42,370 bases of DNA from Flavobacterium collinsii (GTDB lineage: Bacteria > Bacteroidota > Bacteroidia > Flavobacteriales > Flavobacteriaceae), in the NCBI RefSeq assembly GCF_902804485.1, contig NZ_CADCST010000105.1, forward strand, positions 1 through 42,370, written 5' to 3'. The notes beneath the pieces are model-generated. The model worked only from the letters and a program-made list of their open reading frames with translations. It searched no databases and was not told the origin of the DNA. Shown here in pieces: positions 17,601 through 28,000 of the stretch (position 1 is the first letter of the stretch; every line of letters starts with the position of its first letter). The translations under genes were made by a program, and so were the position numbers.

Positions 17601-19354
17601 TTATGGTTAAAGATTATGGAGAAGCACAATGTAAGGGTTCGGGACAAATTGGTATAAACGGTTGGTATGCCAACGGTCAGTCATATGCCTATATGCAAGG
17701 AGAACTCGGAATTAATATTAAATTATTTTTTATACGGAAGAAAATATCCATTATAAAAGGTGGAGGCGCCGTTCTATTACAAGCCAAATTACCAAATCCG
17801 GCATGGATTCGAGGCTATATGGCGGGAGAATTCAGTTTACTTGGAGGTGCCGTAAAAGGTAGTTTCCGTTTTAAACTGGAATTTGGAGAGCAGTGCGAAT
17901 TTATATCAGTGAATCCTTTAGAAGGTTTAAAATCTATTGCAGATATCACTCCTATTCAAGGAACAAAAGAGGTTGATGTCTTTACCATTCCTCAGGTTGG
18001 ATTTAACATGCCTGTCAATAAAAACTTCAACATTGAAGGAGATGAAGGGGTTAAAACTTACCGACTCAAACTAGAAGAATATACAATCAAGAAAGGAGAT
18101 GTTCCGGTAATTGGTACACTAAGTTGGAACAAAACAAATGACTTATTGAGCTTTAACTCCACCGAAATACTACCTGAAAAATCAGATTTAACTTTAAATG
18201 TAAAAGTAAGTTTTCAGGAATATAAAAATGGCTCATGGCAAACAATTTTAGACCAGGGACAGATTGCAATGGAAAGTGAAACCCGAAATTTCACTACCGG
18301 TGTGGCGCCTAACAATATTCCGGTGGGCAATATCGCTTACTGCTACCCTGTTTTTGATCAAAAATACGTTTATCAAAACGAAAGTAAAGAAGCTTATGTA
18401 GTACTAAAAACAGGACAGTCCTATTTGTTTGACCTAAAACCGGGACAATCACAAAAAGCATTTTACAAAACTGGAAATAAAACAGCAAATGGTACTATAT
18501 CCTACAATGCAAGTTTAAAAAAGGTCATCGTTAGTTTGCCGGTTTTAGAAAGAGTAAAACCATATAATTTATCTTTAATGACATTGGAAACTACAAAAGA
18601 TGCGAATGCTAATCTTAATGAGAGTTTTGACAAGCAAGATCTTGGTTCAAATGCTAATGTTGAAGTTAAAAATAATAAGCTGGGCGAAACTTTAACGGGT
18701 GGTCAGGGTGTTGAATTATTGCAGTATAATTTCAATACTAGTCAATATAATACATTTCAAGAGAAAATAGCAGCTAAAAAAGCCCGAAAAGTCCATACAA
18801 AAATTATTGAAGCTGATATTCACGCTCTAGAAGCTGAAAATACCTCAACTGAACCTTTTGATGAAATTGAGATTGCCGGTAGCCCTAAAACACTCAATGT
18901 GCCATTAGTGAGTATCGAAGCCATACTAGATGATAGTTACTTCAAAAATGAAATTTACCCACTGATATATAAAGGCTATCCGCTGGAAGCAGATTTTACG
19001 CTAAACAGAAACACTACCCTTTTAGGAAATCCTCCAATCAAAGGAGTTGAACCAATGACCTGGTATTTGGCTGATTTAATTCATAATCCAAAAAGTTCTA
19101 ATTTGAGAGACCGATTACCTTATCGTTATAACCAGCCTTTTTATTATAAAGACGATTTTATAAAAATTCAATATAAAATAGTCAATAAATATTTAAGCAC
19201 TCAGAATCAACCTATGATCAATAAGTACAATTACATTATGAACGGAACATTTCCTATGATAAAAGATGGGCCTTACAATGTAAGACTAAACTATATACTA
19301 CCAGGCGGGCAAGCGGGTACCAGTTCAATTTTTACATTCAATAAAACAGATTAG
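14621..19354 (+). CDS. Giant secreted beta-rich protein of unknown function (1577 aa)
   Basis: The frame begins at a TTG codon. This start is favoured because it opens a good signal peptide (KKTTLKLFPFIVYIVLFLISINCFS), and no upstream ATG is in frame. After a short helical stretch, most of the chain reads as beta-strand rich: residues about 120-560 hold recurrent two-strand blocks, 560-900 are Gly-rich (VKFKGSIAIMDND, FGGGAYYHMKKDGF), a Pro run (GSPPPP) lies near 931, and about 1120-1230 looks Ig-like. The C-terminus (1230-1577) has no T9SS sorting domain and no membrane segment. I do not recognise a named family. Its size, leading position and one-base spacing to the FnIII gene suggest a structural part of the same surface system. 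Confidence 0.8.
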   Translation: MKKTTLKLFPFIVYIVLFLISINCFSNTNTYTDTISNSKKIFISKNFPKDEVGLLNNSLSYYQTPKSEFTNEFLKKNFPVSQEINKDRDMAISVFKEIAKNDNLTDFLEPKKLSMLPLGIKKTIGGIQYMLGISSAKFTPEYTELTAFVKIVIPQHDSLGRPKELFFGANGIKLSHKGGLVGATNLVLLGDVPININGQNSLLILKGGMAMSTGLVEKKTYVTIDCNGFKELGITADVEFSRAYLEPVDDEYKLIPAPTRVTGSFKTIVSNWNDILIEISLPKFQLTSYKGKGPAFELNNAVIDLSDIRNSDKIEWPDADYVKDYLIPGNLNLWRGFYVKSLKVVLPEQFNKRDENKRVKFEAANLLIDRMGVSGRFVGDNIYSLKEGSASGWQFSLDHIEMEFRANSLTAAAFNGEIVLPLSSEDNTQCDPNSRGRLAYNAIINPVDNEYILKADVTNNICFQAFKATASLEKNSYLELKVKDGKFLPKAVLYGSLALKGSNKNTTASELTASPNKSSGSINAEGEKKEAINFKGIIFQNLNLQTVVPYLTADYFGYKHIQEKDAAVSNFPVTINEIALIATDVSASLKVDVAINIMQNQFNGQTKFYVVGKFDREKGIQKWKYERIKFEEISVAADLGGVKFKGSIAIMDNDPVYGNGFKGSVSADFTGGIKVEANAIFGSTTFRYWYVDAMVDNLNIPAGAITFKGFGGGAYYHMKKDGFSSSFVASKSNYVPDADSGLGVKAMIKFAGTATANAFWGGAGFEIAFNKHGGLNRISIYGEGHVMQPFEIPGAEALTKALQVVAENEALMGAVATEALKTSNLSAAAEQLYPNDVKNSMGINAFAAIEYDFRAKTLHGTFDLYIDTPGGFIKGRDSSNRAGWAVLHFGPDKWYIRAGTPKNRLGIKLAIGSVEVEAGGYFMLGDDIPGSPPPPDIVAQLLKVDVAKLDYMRDENSIASGKGFAFGSDFSIKTGNLSFLMFYANFQAGFGFDIMVKDYGEAQCKGSGQIGINGWYANGQSYAYMQGELGINIKLFFIRKKISIIKGGGAVLLQAKLPNPAWIRGYMAGEFSLLGGAVKGSFRFKLEFGEQCEFISVNPLEGLKSIADITPIQGTKEVDVFTIPQVGFNMPVNKNFNIEGDEGVKTYRLKLEEYTIKKGDVPVIGTLSWNKTNDLLSFNSTEILPEKSDLTLNVKVSFQEYKNGSWQTILDQGQIAMESETRNFTTGVAPNNIPVGNIAYCYPVFDQKYVYQNESKEAYVVLKTGQSYLFDLKPGQSQKAFYKTGNKTANGTISYNASLKKVIVSLPVLERVKPYNLSLMTLETTKDANANLNESFDKQDLGSNANVEVKNNKLGETLTGGQGVELLQYNFNTSQYNTFQEKIAAKKARKVHTKIIEADIHALEAENTSTEPFDEIEIAGSPKTLNVPLVSIEAILDDSYFKNEIYPLIYKGYPLEADFTLNRNTTLLGNPPIKGVEPMTWYLADLIHNPKSSNLRDRLPYRYNQPFYYKDDFIKIQYKIVNKYLSTQNQPMINKYNYIMNGTFPMIKDGPYNVRLNYILPGGQAGTSSIFTFNKTD

Positions 19355-19355
19355 C

Positions 19356-21437
19356 ATGAAGCTTAAATTTTTAATTCTCCTTACTTTTATTACCATTAGT
19401 ACTAATTATTCACAAGAGAAGACTACCACAGGAGAAGCAAATCCAACCGAAATAAAATCGGACATACAAGTTATAGCCAGAGTGCAAAAAGATAGAATTT
19501 TGTTGCGATGGGCCGTCAGTAATGCGATAGCCTGGAAAAAACTGAATACCTACGGATACACTGTAGAACGTTACACCGTTACCCGAAACAGCAAAACTTT
19601 AACAGCTCCTGAAAAAGTGGTTTTGGCCAGTGCACTAAAACCTGAGCCTCTGGAAACATGGGAAAAATTAATTGAAAAGAACGATAATGCCGCAATTGTA
19701 GCACAAGCCATCTATGGTGAAAACTTTTCTGTTACCGGAACAGATAAACTAGAGAACATCATAAACCTGTCAGAAGAGAATGAACAAAGATTTACGTTTG
19801 CTCTGCTAACCGCTGACAGAGATTATGAAATTGCCAAAAAAGCAGGTCTGGGCTTTGAAGATAAAACGGTTAAACCTAATGAAAAATACGCTTATAGGGT
19901 AATTTCAAATGTACCCGAAAAAGAGGCTACTATCTCTTATGGCGGAATTTTCGTGGGATTAAACGATTATCAGCCTCTTCCAAAACCAATAGATTTTACG
20001 GCTCATTTTACAGACAGCAGTACGATGTTAAGCTGGAATTTTAAAATACTTTCACATACCTATGCCAATTATTTTGTAGAGCGTTCTACCGATAAAAAAA
20101 CTTTTACAAGAATTACCAATAAGCCTTATACCAGTTTAAATCAGGAAAACACGAGTAATAGTCAAATTTTCTATGTTGATTCTATTGCGAACAATAAACC
20201 ATACAGCTACAGAATTCAGGGAATTTCGCCTTTTGGTGAGTTAGGCCCTTATTCACAAGTTATTACCGGAAAAGGTGTCGAAATCTTAAAGTATGTTCCT
20301 CATCTTACTGTGAAGGAATTTAAGGATGAAAATACCGTTACTTTAACCTGGGAATTTCCCGATGAAGGAAATGATGATATTACAGGATTTGAATTAAATC
20401 GTTCAGATAAAGATGATGATGGCTATAAAACGGTGGTAAAAAACATTCCAGCCAAGAGTCGTGCAGTGACGTACAACAAACTCTTATCAACGAACTATTT
20501 TACGATTACAGCTCTTGGTAAACAAGGAAGCAACAGAACTTCATTTCCTATGCTTGTGCAGCCTGTAGATTCTATACCGCCTTCTAAGCCAATTGGATTA
20601 AAAGGAGTTATAGACAGCCTGGGAGTTGTAAAATTGACTTGGGATCCTAATAAAGAAAAAGATCTATTAGGATATCGTATATATAAAGGAAATACTGCCG
20701 AAGAAGAACTTACTCAGTTGACTGTAAGCCCTAGTGAACCCAACTCCTATCAGGACAAGGTACTCGTTAAAAGTTTGAATAGTAAGGTATATTACAAAGT
20801 TGTTGCTGTAGATTATCACTACAACATGTCTGAGTTCTCAGAGGTTTTAATCCTTAAAAAACCGGATGTAATCCCTCCTACTTCACCTGTTTTTACCAGT
20901 TTTAAAATTAAAGAAGGATCAATTTTTCTCGAATGGGTAAACAGCCAGAGCGAAGATGTGGCAGTGCACCAATTGTATAGAAAAGAAAATGACCAAAAAG
21001 ACTGGACATTGATCCTGGAAACAAAAAATAAGGAAGAGAAATTTCGGGATAAAACAGCTATTGAAGGAAGTACTTACCGCTATGCCATTTTTGCTAAAGA
21101 CGAGAGCAATTTAGTCTCCAATCCTTCACCGGAATTGACTTTATTTGTTCCTAAATATTCCGTAATGCCTGCTGTGAAGGGATTTTTTGCGCAGCCCAAT
21201 AAAACGACAAATACTATAGATTTATCATGGGATTACTCAAACAATGAGGTAGATGGTTTTGAAATTTATAAAGCTTCAGACAAAGATCCGTTGCAACTAA
21301 TCCAGATTGTTCCCGGAAACACCCGATTTTTACCTGATCCGACTATTACCATTAATACTACTTACCAATACGGTATTAGAGCGACATTTAAAGATGGAAG
21401 AACATCAAAAATGGACTTTTACACGGTAAAATTTTAA
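19356..21437 (+). CDS. Secreted fibronectin type III repeat protein
   Basis: 693 aa with a signal peptide (MKLKFLILLTFITISTNYSQ). The start codon is one base after the preceding stop, which implies coupled translation. Five FnIII-like domains can be read at about 205-305, 315-405, 408-503 (IPPSKPIGLKG...LTWDPNKEKDLLGYRIYKG), 504-600 (PPTSPVFTSF...) and 606-693. Residues 28-200 hold a further FnIII-like fold interrupted by a helical insertion (ETWEKLIEKNDNAAIVAQAI). There is no T9SS sorting domain, transmembrane segment or enzymatic motif, so it is probably a periplasmic or surface-complex scaffold. From memory, proteins of this type accompany TANFOR-type proteins in other Bacteroidota. Confidence 0.85.
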   Translation: MKLKFLILLTFITISTNYSQEKTTTGEANPTEIKSDIQVIARVQKDRILLRWAVSNAIAWKKLNTYGYTVERYTVTRNSKTLTAPEKVVLASALKPEPLETWEKLIEKNDNAAIVAQAIYGENFSVTGTDKLENIINLSEENEQRFTFALLTADRDYEIAKKAGLGFEDKTVKPNEKYAYRVISNVPEKEATISYGGIFVGLNDYQPLPKPIDFTAHFTDSSTMLSWNFKILSHTYANYFVERSTDKKTFTRITNKPYTSLNQENTSNSQIFYVDSIANNKPYSYRIQGISPFGELGPYSQVITGKGVEILKYVPHLTVKEFKDENTVTLTWEFPDEGNDDITGFELNRSDKDDDGYKTVVKNIPAKSRAVTYNKLLSTNYFTITALGKQGSNRTSFPMLVQPVDSIPPSKPIGLKGVIDSLGVVKLTWDPNKEKDLLGYRIYKGNTAEEELTQLTVSPSEPNSYQDKVLVKSLNSKVYYKVVAVDYHYNMSEFSEVLILKKPDVIPPTSPVFTSFKIKEGSIFLEWVNSQSEDVAVHQLYRKENDQKDWTLILETKNKEEKFRDKTAIEGSTYRYAIFAKDESNLVSNPSPELTLFVPKYSVMPAVKGFFAQPNKTTNTIDLSWDYSNNEVDGFEIYKASDKDPLQLIQIVPGNTRFLPDPTITINTTYQYGIRATFKDGRTSKMDFYTVKF

Positions 21438-21442
21438 ATATT

Positions 21443-22648
21443 ATGAAGCATTTAATACACCTTTTAAGATTAATAACAAGAGAGAAATATTATATATTTA
21501 TCGTATTGTATTTCCTGATTCCATATGTGGCTCATTCTCAATTATATATAATGGAATTTAATGGGACTCGATCAATTGAAGAATGTAATTGTCTCAACTA
21601 TAATTGGGAAGTAAAATCAAATGGCGCTCATATAGCGGCAATTGTAACAAAAGATCAATATTTAATTTACGATATAAAGCCAACCTCTTTTGAATATATG
21701 GCATATCGTCCTGACTCTTATGCCTGCAGTGGTCCTTGTCGTGATGATTATTATGAAGCTTACGCTGACCATAATTTAAATGCAGACTGCTATCCTCCTT
21801 ATTTTATAGGTAATCAGGTATTAATTAAGCCAACGAATTTAACTAACTCTTTTTGTGACAGGGTCTTATTGGCGGCAGTTGGCTGCACTGGAACTCAAAA
21901 ATTTTATTGGGAATACAGTACAAACGGAAAGGATTTTATTAAAACTAATATAAGTACTAATTTCAATCAAAATTATGACTTCATTAAATCCAACTTTCCG
22001 GCATTAAATAACTACTATGGCAATATTCTCTTTAGGGTTTTAATAGATTCCAATCCTGCTATTACGGAAGAAAATGTTTACTCAAACATAGTTAATTATA
22101 CCATTACACCATGTTCTCCAAAATTAGACAACACGTCAGGTCCGAACCTTACCACTTGTAGTTATAGCAATGGTAGTGTGACATTTACTTTTAGCAGGCC
22201 ATTAGAAAAAGATGAAATGTACCTGTTTACTCGTAATCCTATAGGAGGAGGTCCTACAACTTCTGCAAAATCAAATGATCCTTATGTAGAAGAAATATCC
22301 GCACTTAGTTATAAATGGAAAAATATACCCGCTGGTCAATATGAATTTACATATCAAACTAAGTTTGGAAGCAGTAATCCTTCAAGTATATCAACAGTTA
22401 GCAGTTTCACTATAACTTCAAGAAACCAATTAACTTTTACGGCAACAGCGGTACTGCCAAACTGCAGTACAGACCCAAAAGGAATATTAATAGCTGCCAC
22501 CGGCGGAACTCCCCCTTACTATTATCTTTTAGAAGGAGAACCCTTGACACAAAAACATGTATTTACAAGCCCTTACACGATACCTATTACAACAGATGGC
22601 GAATACAAAGTAGTCGTTGTAGATGCTTCTGATTGTATTGAAAAATAA
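21443..22648 (+). CDS. Secreted protein with one C-terminal SprB-like module, paralogue 1
   Basis: 401 aa. The N-terminus (MKHLIHLLRLITREKYYIFIVLYFLIPYVAHSQ) is a long signal peptide. The middle is Cys-rich (EECNCLNYNW, CSGPCRDDYY) and unlike the other two paralogues. From about residue 230 it is closely similar to paralogue 3: CSYSNGSV.FTFSRPLE, GGPTTSAKS, YKWKNIPAGQYEF. It closes with a single SprB-type module (ATGGTPPYYYLLEGEPL...VVVVDASDC) and stops two residues later. It has no sorting domain. It starts 5 bases after the FnIII gene. Function is unknown; a subunit of a surface structure is likely. Confidence 0.8.
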   Translation: MKHLIHLLRLITREKYYIFIVLYFLIPYVAHSQLYIMEFNGTRSIEECNCLNYNWEVKSNGAHIAAIVTKDQYLIYDIKPTSFEYMAYRPDSYACSGPCRDDYYEAYADHNLNADCYPPYFIGNQVLIKPTNLTNSFCDRVLLAAVGCTGTQKFYWEYSTNGKDFIKTNISTNFNQNYDFIKSNFPALNNYYGNILFRVLIDSNPAITEENVYSNIVNYTITPCSPKLDNTSGPNLTTCSYSNGSVTFTFSRPLEKDEMYLFTRNPIGGGPTTSAKSNDPYVEEISALSYKWKNIPAGQYEFTYQTKFGSSNPSSISTVSSFTITSRNQLTFTATAVLPNCSTDPKGILIAATGGTPPYYYLLEGEPLTQKHVFTSPYTIPITTDGEYKVVVVDASDCIEK

Positions 22649-22652
22649 TATA

Positions 22653-23831
22653 ATGAAAAAAAAAATACTCTTATTTATATTCTTATTAGGAAGCCTGTTT
22701 GTTCAAGGACAAACAGATTATGCAATACTAATAAAATCTAAAATCACTTCACCTTCGATCTGGCCTGATAATGATTATACTGGACTCCATCAGATTTCAG
22801 TGGGGATGAATTCATGCTCAATTATTTTTCAGGCAGAAAATTACAAAGATGATCTATACTGTTTTTTTTATGTGACAGGAAATCCAACTAAAATAGATTT
22901 TATGGAAGTTTTAGGAGGGTCTCCAACATGTGGACAAATAACACGAACTATACCTTATAATAAAGATACTTTTTCTTATTCGTCTTTTGCCGGATGTTTA
23001 GCGAATGCTGAGATAATGTCATTGCATATCACTCGACCAGACTCCAGTCCAAAATGCAAGGAAGATCCCATAACCTTAAATAATGGGTGGAACTGGAAGT
23101 ATAAATTTGATAATGGAGCTTGGGACAATCTTCCTACACAATTTCAGGAACAAACATCAATTACATTTAAAATAAAGGATTTACCTGGCTATGTGAGCCA
23201 ATCAAATGTTCATTTTAAAGCGGGTTATGAAAATTATAAACAATATACAAATACTGTCAGTTATGCTATTATTGGCTGTTCACCCGAACTGGCTGAAAAA
23301 AAACCAACTGCAAAATCTGTTGAATGCAATAATACGGCCACTGGCAGTGTTACCCTAAAGTTTGAATCACTACTAAAAAAAGATGATCAATTTCTTTTTA
23401 ATCTAATCCGCGTTGATCCGGCGGCACCGAATACAGGTCCTACCACAAGTATTACAGCATCTGAAAACGAAACTGAAAATAAAAGCTATACATGGGATAA
23501 AATAGCAGCAGGAACATACATCATAAAATATCAGGCACAGAGCAAATTTGATAATGGCAAAATAGTAGGATCTAGTGCTATCGTTACCGATCCTTTTACG
23601 ATAGAAAATAAAGAGGAATTAACTTTTAAAACAACAGCGATTCAACCAAAATGCAGTGGAGATCCCGGTAGTATTGAAATTTCAGTAACTGGTGGTACCT
23701 CTCCTTACTTTTATATTCTTGACAATGGAATTAAAACTCCACTTACCAAAAATCCGGATACAATTAATGGTGTAACAGATGGTGATCATACAGTAATCGT
23801 TCTGGATAGTTTTGGCTGTACAGAAAACTAA
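22653..23831 (+). CDS. Secreted protein with one C-terminal SprB-like module, paralogue 2
   Basis: The start is placed at the ATG at 22653, which gives a proper signal peptide (MKKKILLFIFLLGSLFVQGQ). The longer frame from 22623 would overlap the previous gene and add a non-signal extension. The resulting 392-aa protein opens after cleavage with TDYAILIKS. It shares the block ITLNNGWNWKYKFDNGAWDNLPTQF with paralogue 3 (ITLNNGWNWQYQYD), then has a divergent middle and ends in one SprB-type module (VTGGTSPYFYIL...VIVLDSFGCTEN). It has no sorting domain. Spacing to its neighbours is 4 bases on each side, consistent with one operon. Confidence 0.82.
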   Translation: MKKKILLFIFLLGSLFVQGQTDYAILIKSKITSPSIWPDNDYTGLHQISVGMNSCSIIFQAENYKDDLYCFFYVTGNPTKIDFMEVLGGSPTCGQITRTIPYNKDTFSYSSFAGCLANAEIMSLHITRPDSSPKCKEDPITLNNGWNWKYKFDNGAWDNLPTQFQEQTSITFKIKDLPGYVSQSNVHFKAGYENYKQYTNTVSYAIIGCSPELAEKKPTAKSVECNNTATGSVTLKFESLLKKDDQFLFNLIRVDPAAPNTGPTTSITASENETENKSYTWDKIAAGTYIIKYQAQSKFDNGKIVGSSAIVTDPFTIENKEELTFKTTAIQPKCSGDPGSIEISVTGGTSPYFYILDNGIKTPLTKNPDTINGVTDGDHTVIVLDSFGCTEN

Positions 23832-23835
23832 TATT

Positions 23836-25038
23836 ATGAAGAAAAAAACACTCTTACTTCTATTCTTTTTAGGAAATCTCTTAGTTCAGGGACAAACGGA
23901 CTATGGAGTCTTAATAAGATCGACTATGAACCCTAAAAATCCAAATGCATCAAGCACAAGATACACTATTTGTGGAGTTTTAGATTATTCCATAGAAGGG
24001 TCAATAGATATGCATATAAAAGAATTTTGCACAAATAATATAATTCCTTTGAATGGAGCTGAAAAGATTCAGTATGATTTTTTTTACACCAAAAATATTG
24101 ATGGACTTTTTATCTTAGATGCTGAAATAAATAGCAGATATCAGTCCATATGTTCGAAAGAATATGCTATTCCCTACGACAAGAGTACCTTTAAAGAAGC
24201 GACTTTAGGTGGATGTGCCGGCAGATCAAATGTATGGTCAATACACCTTACGCAACCTGCTGCCAATAACGTTTGTAGTGACGATGCCATTACTTTAAAC
24301 AATGGATGGAACTGGCAATATCAGTATGATGCAACAGGATGGAAACCGCTTCCTTCTCAATTTCAAGGAAAAAGATCCATTTCTTTTAGCCTTAAAGATA
24401 TTGGCGGTTATGATGGTAAATCGCAAATATTTTTCCAGGCCGGCTATCAAACACAGTTTACCAATACAGTTACTTACAAAATTATACCATGTTCTCCTGT
24501 ACTCAATAGTACTTCAGATCCAAATTTTACTAACTGCAGTTATAGCAATGGTAGCGTGATATATACTTTTAGCAGACCATTGGAAACTACAAAAGAAGAA
24601 AAATACCTGTTTAATCGTAATCCTGTAGGAAGTGGTCCTACAACTTCAGCAAAATCAGATGATCCTGATGTAGAAAAAATATCTGAGTATAGCTATAAAT
24701 GGAAAAATATACCTCCAGGTCAATATGAATTTAAGTATCAAACTCAATTTGCAAACAATACACCCTCTACGATGTCGGCTGTAACTAATTTTACAATCAC
24801 TCAAAATCCAAATGGACCTTTAACTTTTAAGGTAAAAGAGGTAATGCCTACCTGTAGTGAAGACACCGACGGAGGCATTGAAATTTCAGCAAGTGGAGGA
24901 ACTCCTCCCTACTATTATCTTTTGGACGGAGAACCATTAGCACAAAAACATCCATTTATCAGCCCTTATAAAATTCCCATAAAAACAGATGGAACCTATA
25001 CTGTTATAGTAGTTGACAAATACAATTGCGAAGAATAA
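23836..25038 (+). CDS. Secreted protein with one C-terminal SprB-like module, paralogue 3
   Basis: The start at 23836 gives the signal peptide MKKKTLLLLFFLGNLLVQGQ, nearly the same as in paralogue 2; an upstream in-frame ATG at 23812 would overlap the previous gene. 400 aa. The first half follows paralogue 2 (TDYGVLIRS, ITLNNGWNWQYQYD, SFSLKDIGGY). From about residue 210 the sequence instead follows paralogue 1 almost line by line (CSYSNGSVIYTFSRPLE, GPTTSAKSDDPDVE, YKWKNIPPGQYEF, SASGGTPPYYYLLDGEPLAQ). It is therefore a mosaic. It ends directly after the single SprB module and has no sorting domain. Confidence 0.82.
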   Translation: MKKKTLLLLFFLGNLLVQGQTDYGVLIRSTMNPKNPNASSTRYTICGVLDYSIEGSIDMHIKEFCTNNIIPLNGAEKIQYDFFYTKNIDGLFILDAEINSRYQSICSKEYAIPYDKSTFKEATLGGCAGRSNVWSIHLTQPAANNVCSDDAITLNNGWNWQYQYDATGWKPLPSQFQGKRSISFSLKDIGGYDGKSQIFFQAGYQTQFTNTVTYKIIPCSPVLNSTSDPNFTNCSYSNGSVIYTFSRPLETTKEEKYLFNRNPVGSGPTTSAKSDDPDVEKISEYSYKWKNIPPGQYEFKYQTQFANNTPSTMSAVTNFTITQNPNGPLTFKVKEVMPTCSEDTDGGIEISASGGTPPYYYLLDGEPLAQKHPFISPYKIPIKTDGTYTVIVVDKYNCEE

Positions 25039-25063
25039 TAAATTCCTGAACAAGCCTATAATT

Positions 25064-28000
25064 ATGAAAAAAATCTACACATTACTACTTATAACTTTAT
25101 TGGGATATTCGCAGATAAATGCACAATCAACCAAAACAGTTACTATTGTAACACCAAAACCAATTACAATTACTGGTACTCCTAGTTACACAAATGCAAC
25201 AGAAAATGGTAAAGCCGATGGCAAACTCTCTATTGAATTTGAGGGCGGTACAGGTGATTTCGAATATATTTGGTTTAAGGGCGGACAAAAAATTACATCT
25301 CTTAACTGGGATTCACTTCCAGCTGGAAAATATATTATCTATGCAAAAGACAAAACTAGGACATGCCAAAGTAATGGTTTTAGTTTTACAATAAATGAGC
25401 CTGAAAAAGTAATAGTCAGTGCCCCAAAACCAACCAATATAACATGTCCCGGAGGAACGGGCAGTATAACAGCTACAGCCAAAGGAGGATTTCCTTACAG
25501 TCCAACACCGATAACCCGAACTTACACTTACACCTGGTATAACTGCGACAAATCTGGAACTATTATTAATACAAATCCAATTTCGGGACCAAATAATAGT
25601 CCCTCAATTTCGGGACAAAATGCAGGCTATTATAAAGTTTTTGCGACTGATAGCGAAGGAGCCACTTCGGAAGGATTTGTAGTTGAATTAGAAGCTAATC
25701 CTCAAATAAAATCAGTGATACTATCTAAAAAAGACGTTAGCTGTTTCGGAATAAATGATGGTGAAATTCAAATTAGCTTAGAGGGTGGAGTTGCTCCATT
25801 ATCCGTGCTATGGAATGACAACAGTATCAGTACAAACAGAACGGGTTTAAAAGCAGGTACTTATTGGTATACTGTAACAGATGCTAACTCCTGTAAATTT
25901 ACCAATAATGTAATAACTGAGATTACTCAGCCGCCAACAGCGTTAGGCATCTCAAAAACAATAGAAAAAACACAACCTACATCTCCAACAGCAGCCGACG
26001 GTACCATTACAATAACGACAACAGGAGGAACTACTCCGTACACCTATGTATGGACAAAAAATGGTCAGCCATTTAGTGCCAATACTAATCCTGGCACAGG
26101 ACTTACCACCGGTTTAGAAAATGGCAGCTACCAGATTAAAGTAGTAGATAAAAATGGCTGTAATGCCACTACCAATATAATAGAATTAAAAGCCCTGTCA
26201 ATAGCCCAAATTAACAAAACAAACATTGATTGTAAAAGTAGTGCAACCGGCAGTATAACTATAGAAGCAAGCGGAGGAACTGGTACTTATTTCTACCGTT
26301 GGATTAAAATAGAAAATGGTATCGAAACCGAAATTTCCGGACAAACTAATTCGACTATAGCGAATCTTGTTACGGGTAACTACAGAGTTGGAGTTAAGGA
26401 CGATAAAAAAGAAATTTTCAAGGATTTTTATCTTTCTGAGCCACAAGATGCGCTTTCAGTAACCCATACTTCTACAGATGTAAGTTGTAACGGAGGCAAT
26501 AACGGGACAATTGCATTAGATATAAAAGGAGGAACAGGTCCATACAAAGCTACTTTTAAAGATATTAATGATGCCTCTAAAATAATAAATACAACAAAAT
26601 TAATAGCAGGAACCTATTCTTATATCGTTACGGACAAAAATAACTGTACTTATAATAGTCCCGCTAACATTGAAATCACTCAAAATGCTCCTGTTACCAT
26701 AACAAGTGTAGTAAAAAAGCAACCTACTATAAATACAGCAAATGATGGTCAAATAATTGTGAATGCAGATGGGGGAACAAAAACATATACTTATTCCTTA
26801 AAGAAAGATGGTGTTAGTACAGGTATAACCTACACAACAAATACAATCATTGGATTGGGAGATGGAGTATATGAAATAATAGCAAAGGATAGTAACGACT
26901 GTACTTCTGCTTCTGAAACCTTTACACTTAAAGCATTGGTTATAGCCTTTGTAAATAAAATCGACGTAACTTGTAATGGAGCAAATACCGGTAGTATACA
27001 AGTGGTTACAAGTGGTGGAACTCCTAAAGACTTAAACCAATACAATTACAAATGGTATTACAAACGAAAAGTAGCAGATCAATATACTTTGTTAGTTGAA
27101 ACAACATCGGACAAAATCGAGAGTTTATATGCTGGTTTTTACAAAGTAATAGTAACGGACAATGTAAATATTTCAAGAGAACTTGTTATTGCAGAATTGA
27201 CGGAAAGACCTGCTATAACCTGCACTTTTACTCAAACAAATGTAAATTGCTTTAGTGGCAGCGATGCGACCATTACCTTAAATATTCAGGGAGGAACCGG
27301 AGATTATCATGTTTTATGGAATGATGGTGTTACTACAAAAGACCGTGCAGAGATTCCTGTCGGAGACTATTCTTTCACAATTATAGACGATAATGGTTGT
27401 TCTTATTCAACAGCACCTGCAATTGTTAAAATCACTGAGCCTCTAAAACCATTAACCATAGCTTCTTTTGAAAAAGCTGATGCAAGCGGCTATCTGTTAA
27501 AAAATGGTCATATTGATGTTTCGGCAGCAGAAGGAACATTTCCATATACCTACCAATGGTATCAAGGAACCGGAACTGCTAAAATAATAATGACAGGAAA
27601 AACAAACCGTCTATTAGATGGTATTGGTTTAGGTACGTATAGCATTATAGTTACAGATAAAAATAAGTGTACAACGGAGGCATCTTACATCATTAATCAA
27701 CCTGATGAACTTTTAATCACTTCCATTACAGAAACCCAGTCTATAAAATGTTTTACTAATAAACAAGCCATACTAAAAGCTACCATCTCTGGAGGAGCTC
27801 CTATTGGAATTCCTGATACCGATAAAGAATATCTTTATAAATGGTATAATGTGTTAACTCCAAATATAGTAGCTTCTACAACAAATTCTTCCGAGACATT
27901 ACGTGCCGGAGATTATATTTTAGAAGTTTCAGACGGATTTGGAAACAGCTATACTTCGAATCCTGTGACTGTAACTGAGCCAAAACTTTTAAAAATTAAT

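Noticed and set aside
21443..25038. One long gene split by frameshifts
   Set aside because: Each of the three frames has its own signal peptide and clean short gaps, so they are separate tandem genes.
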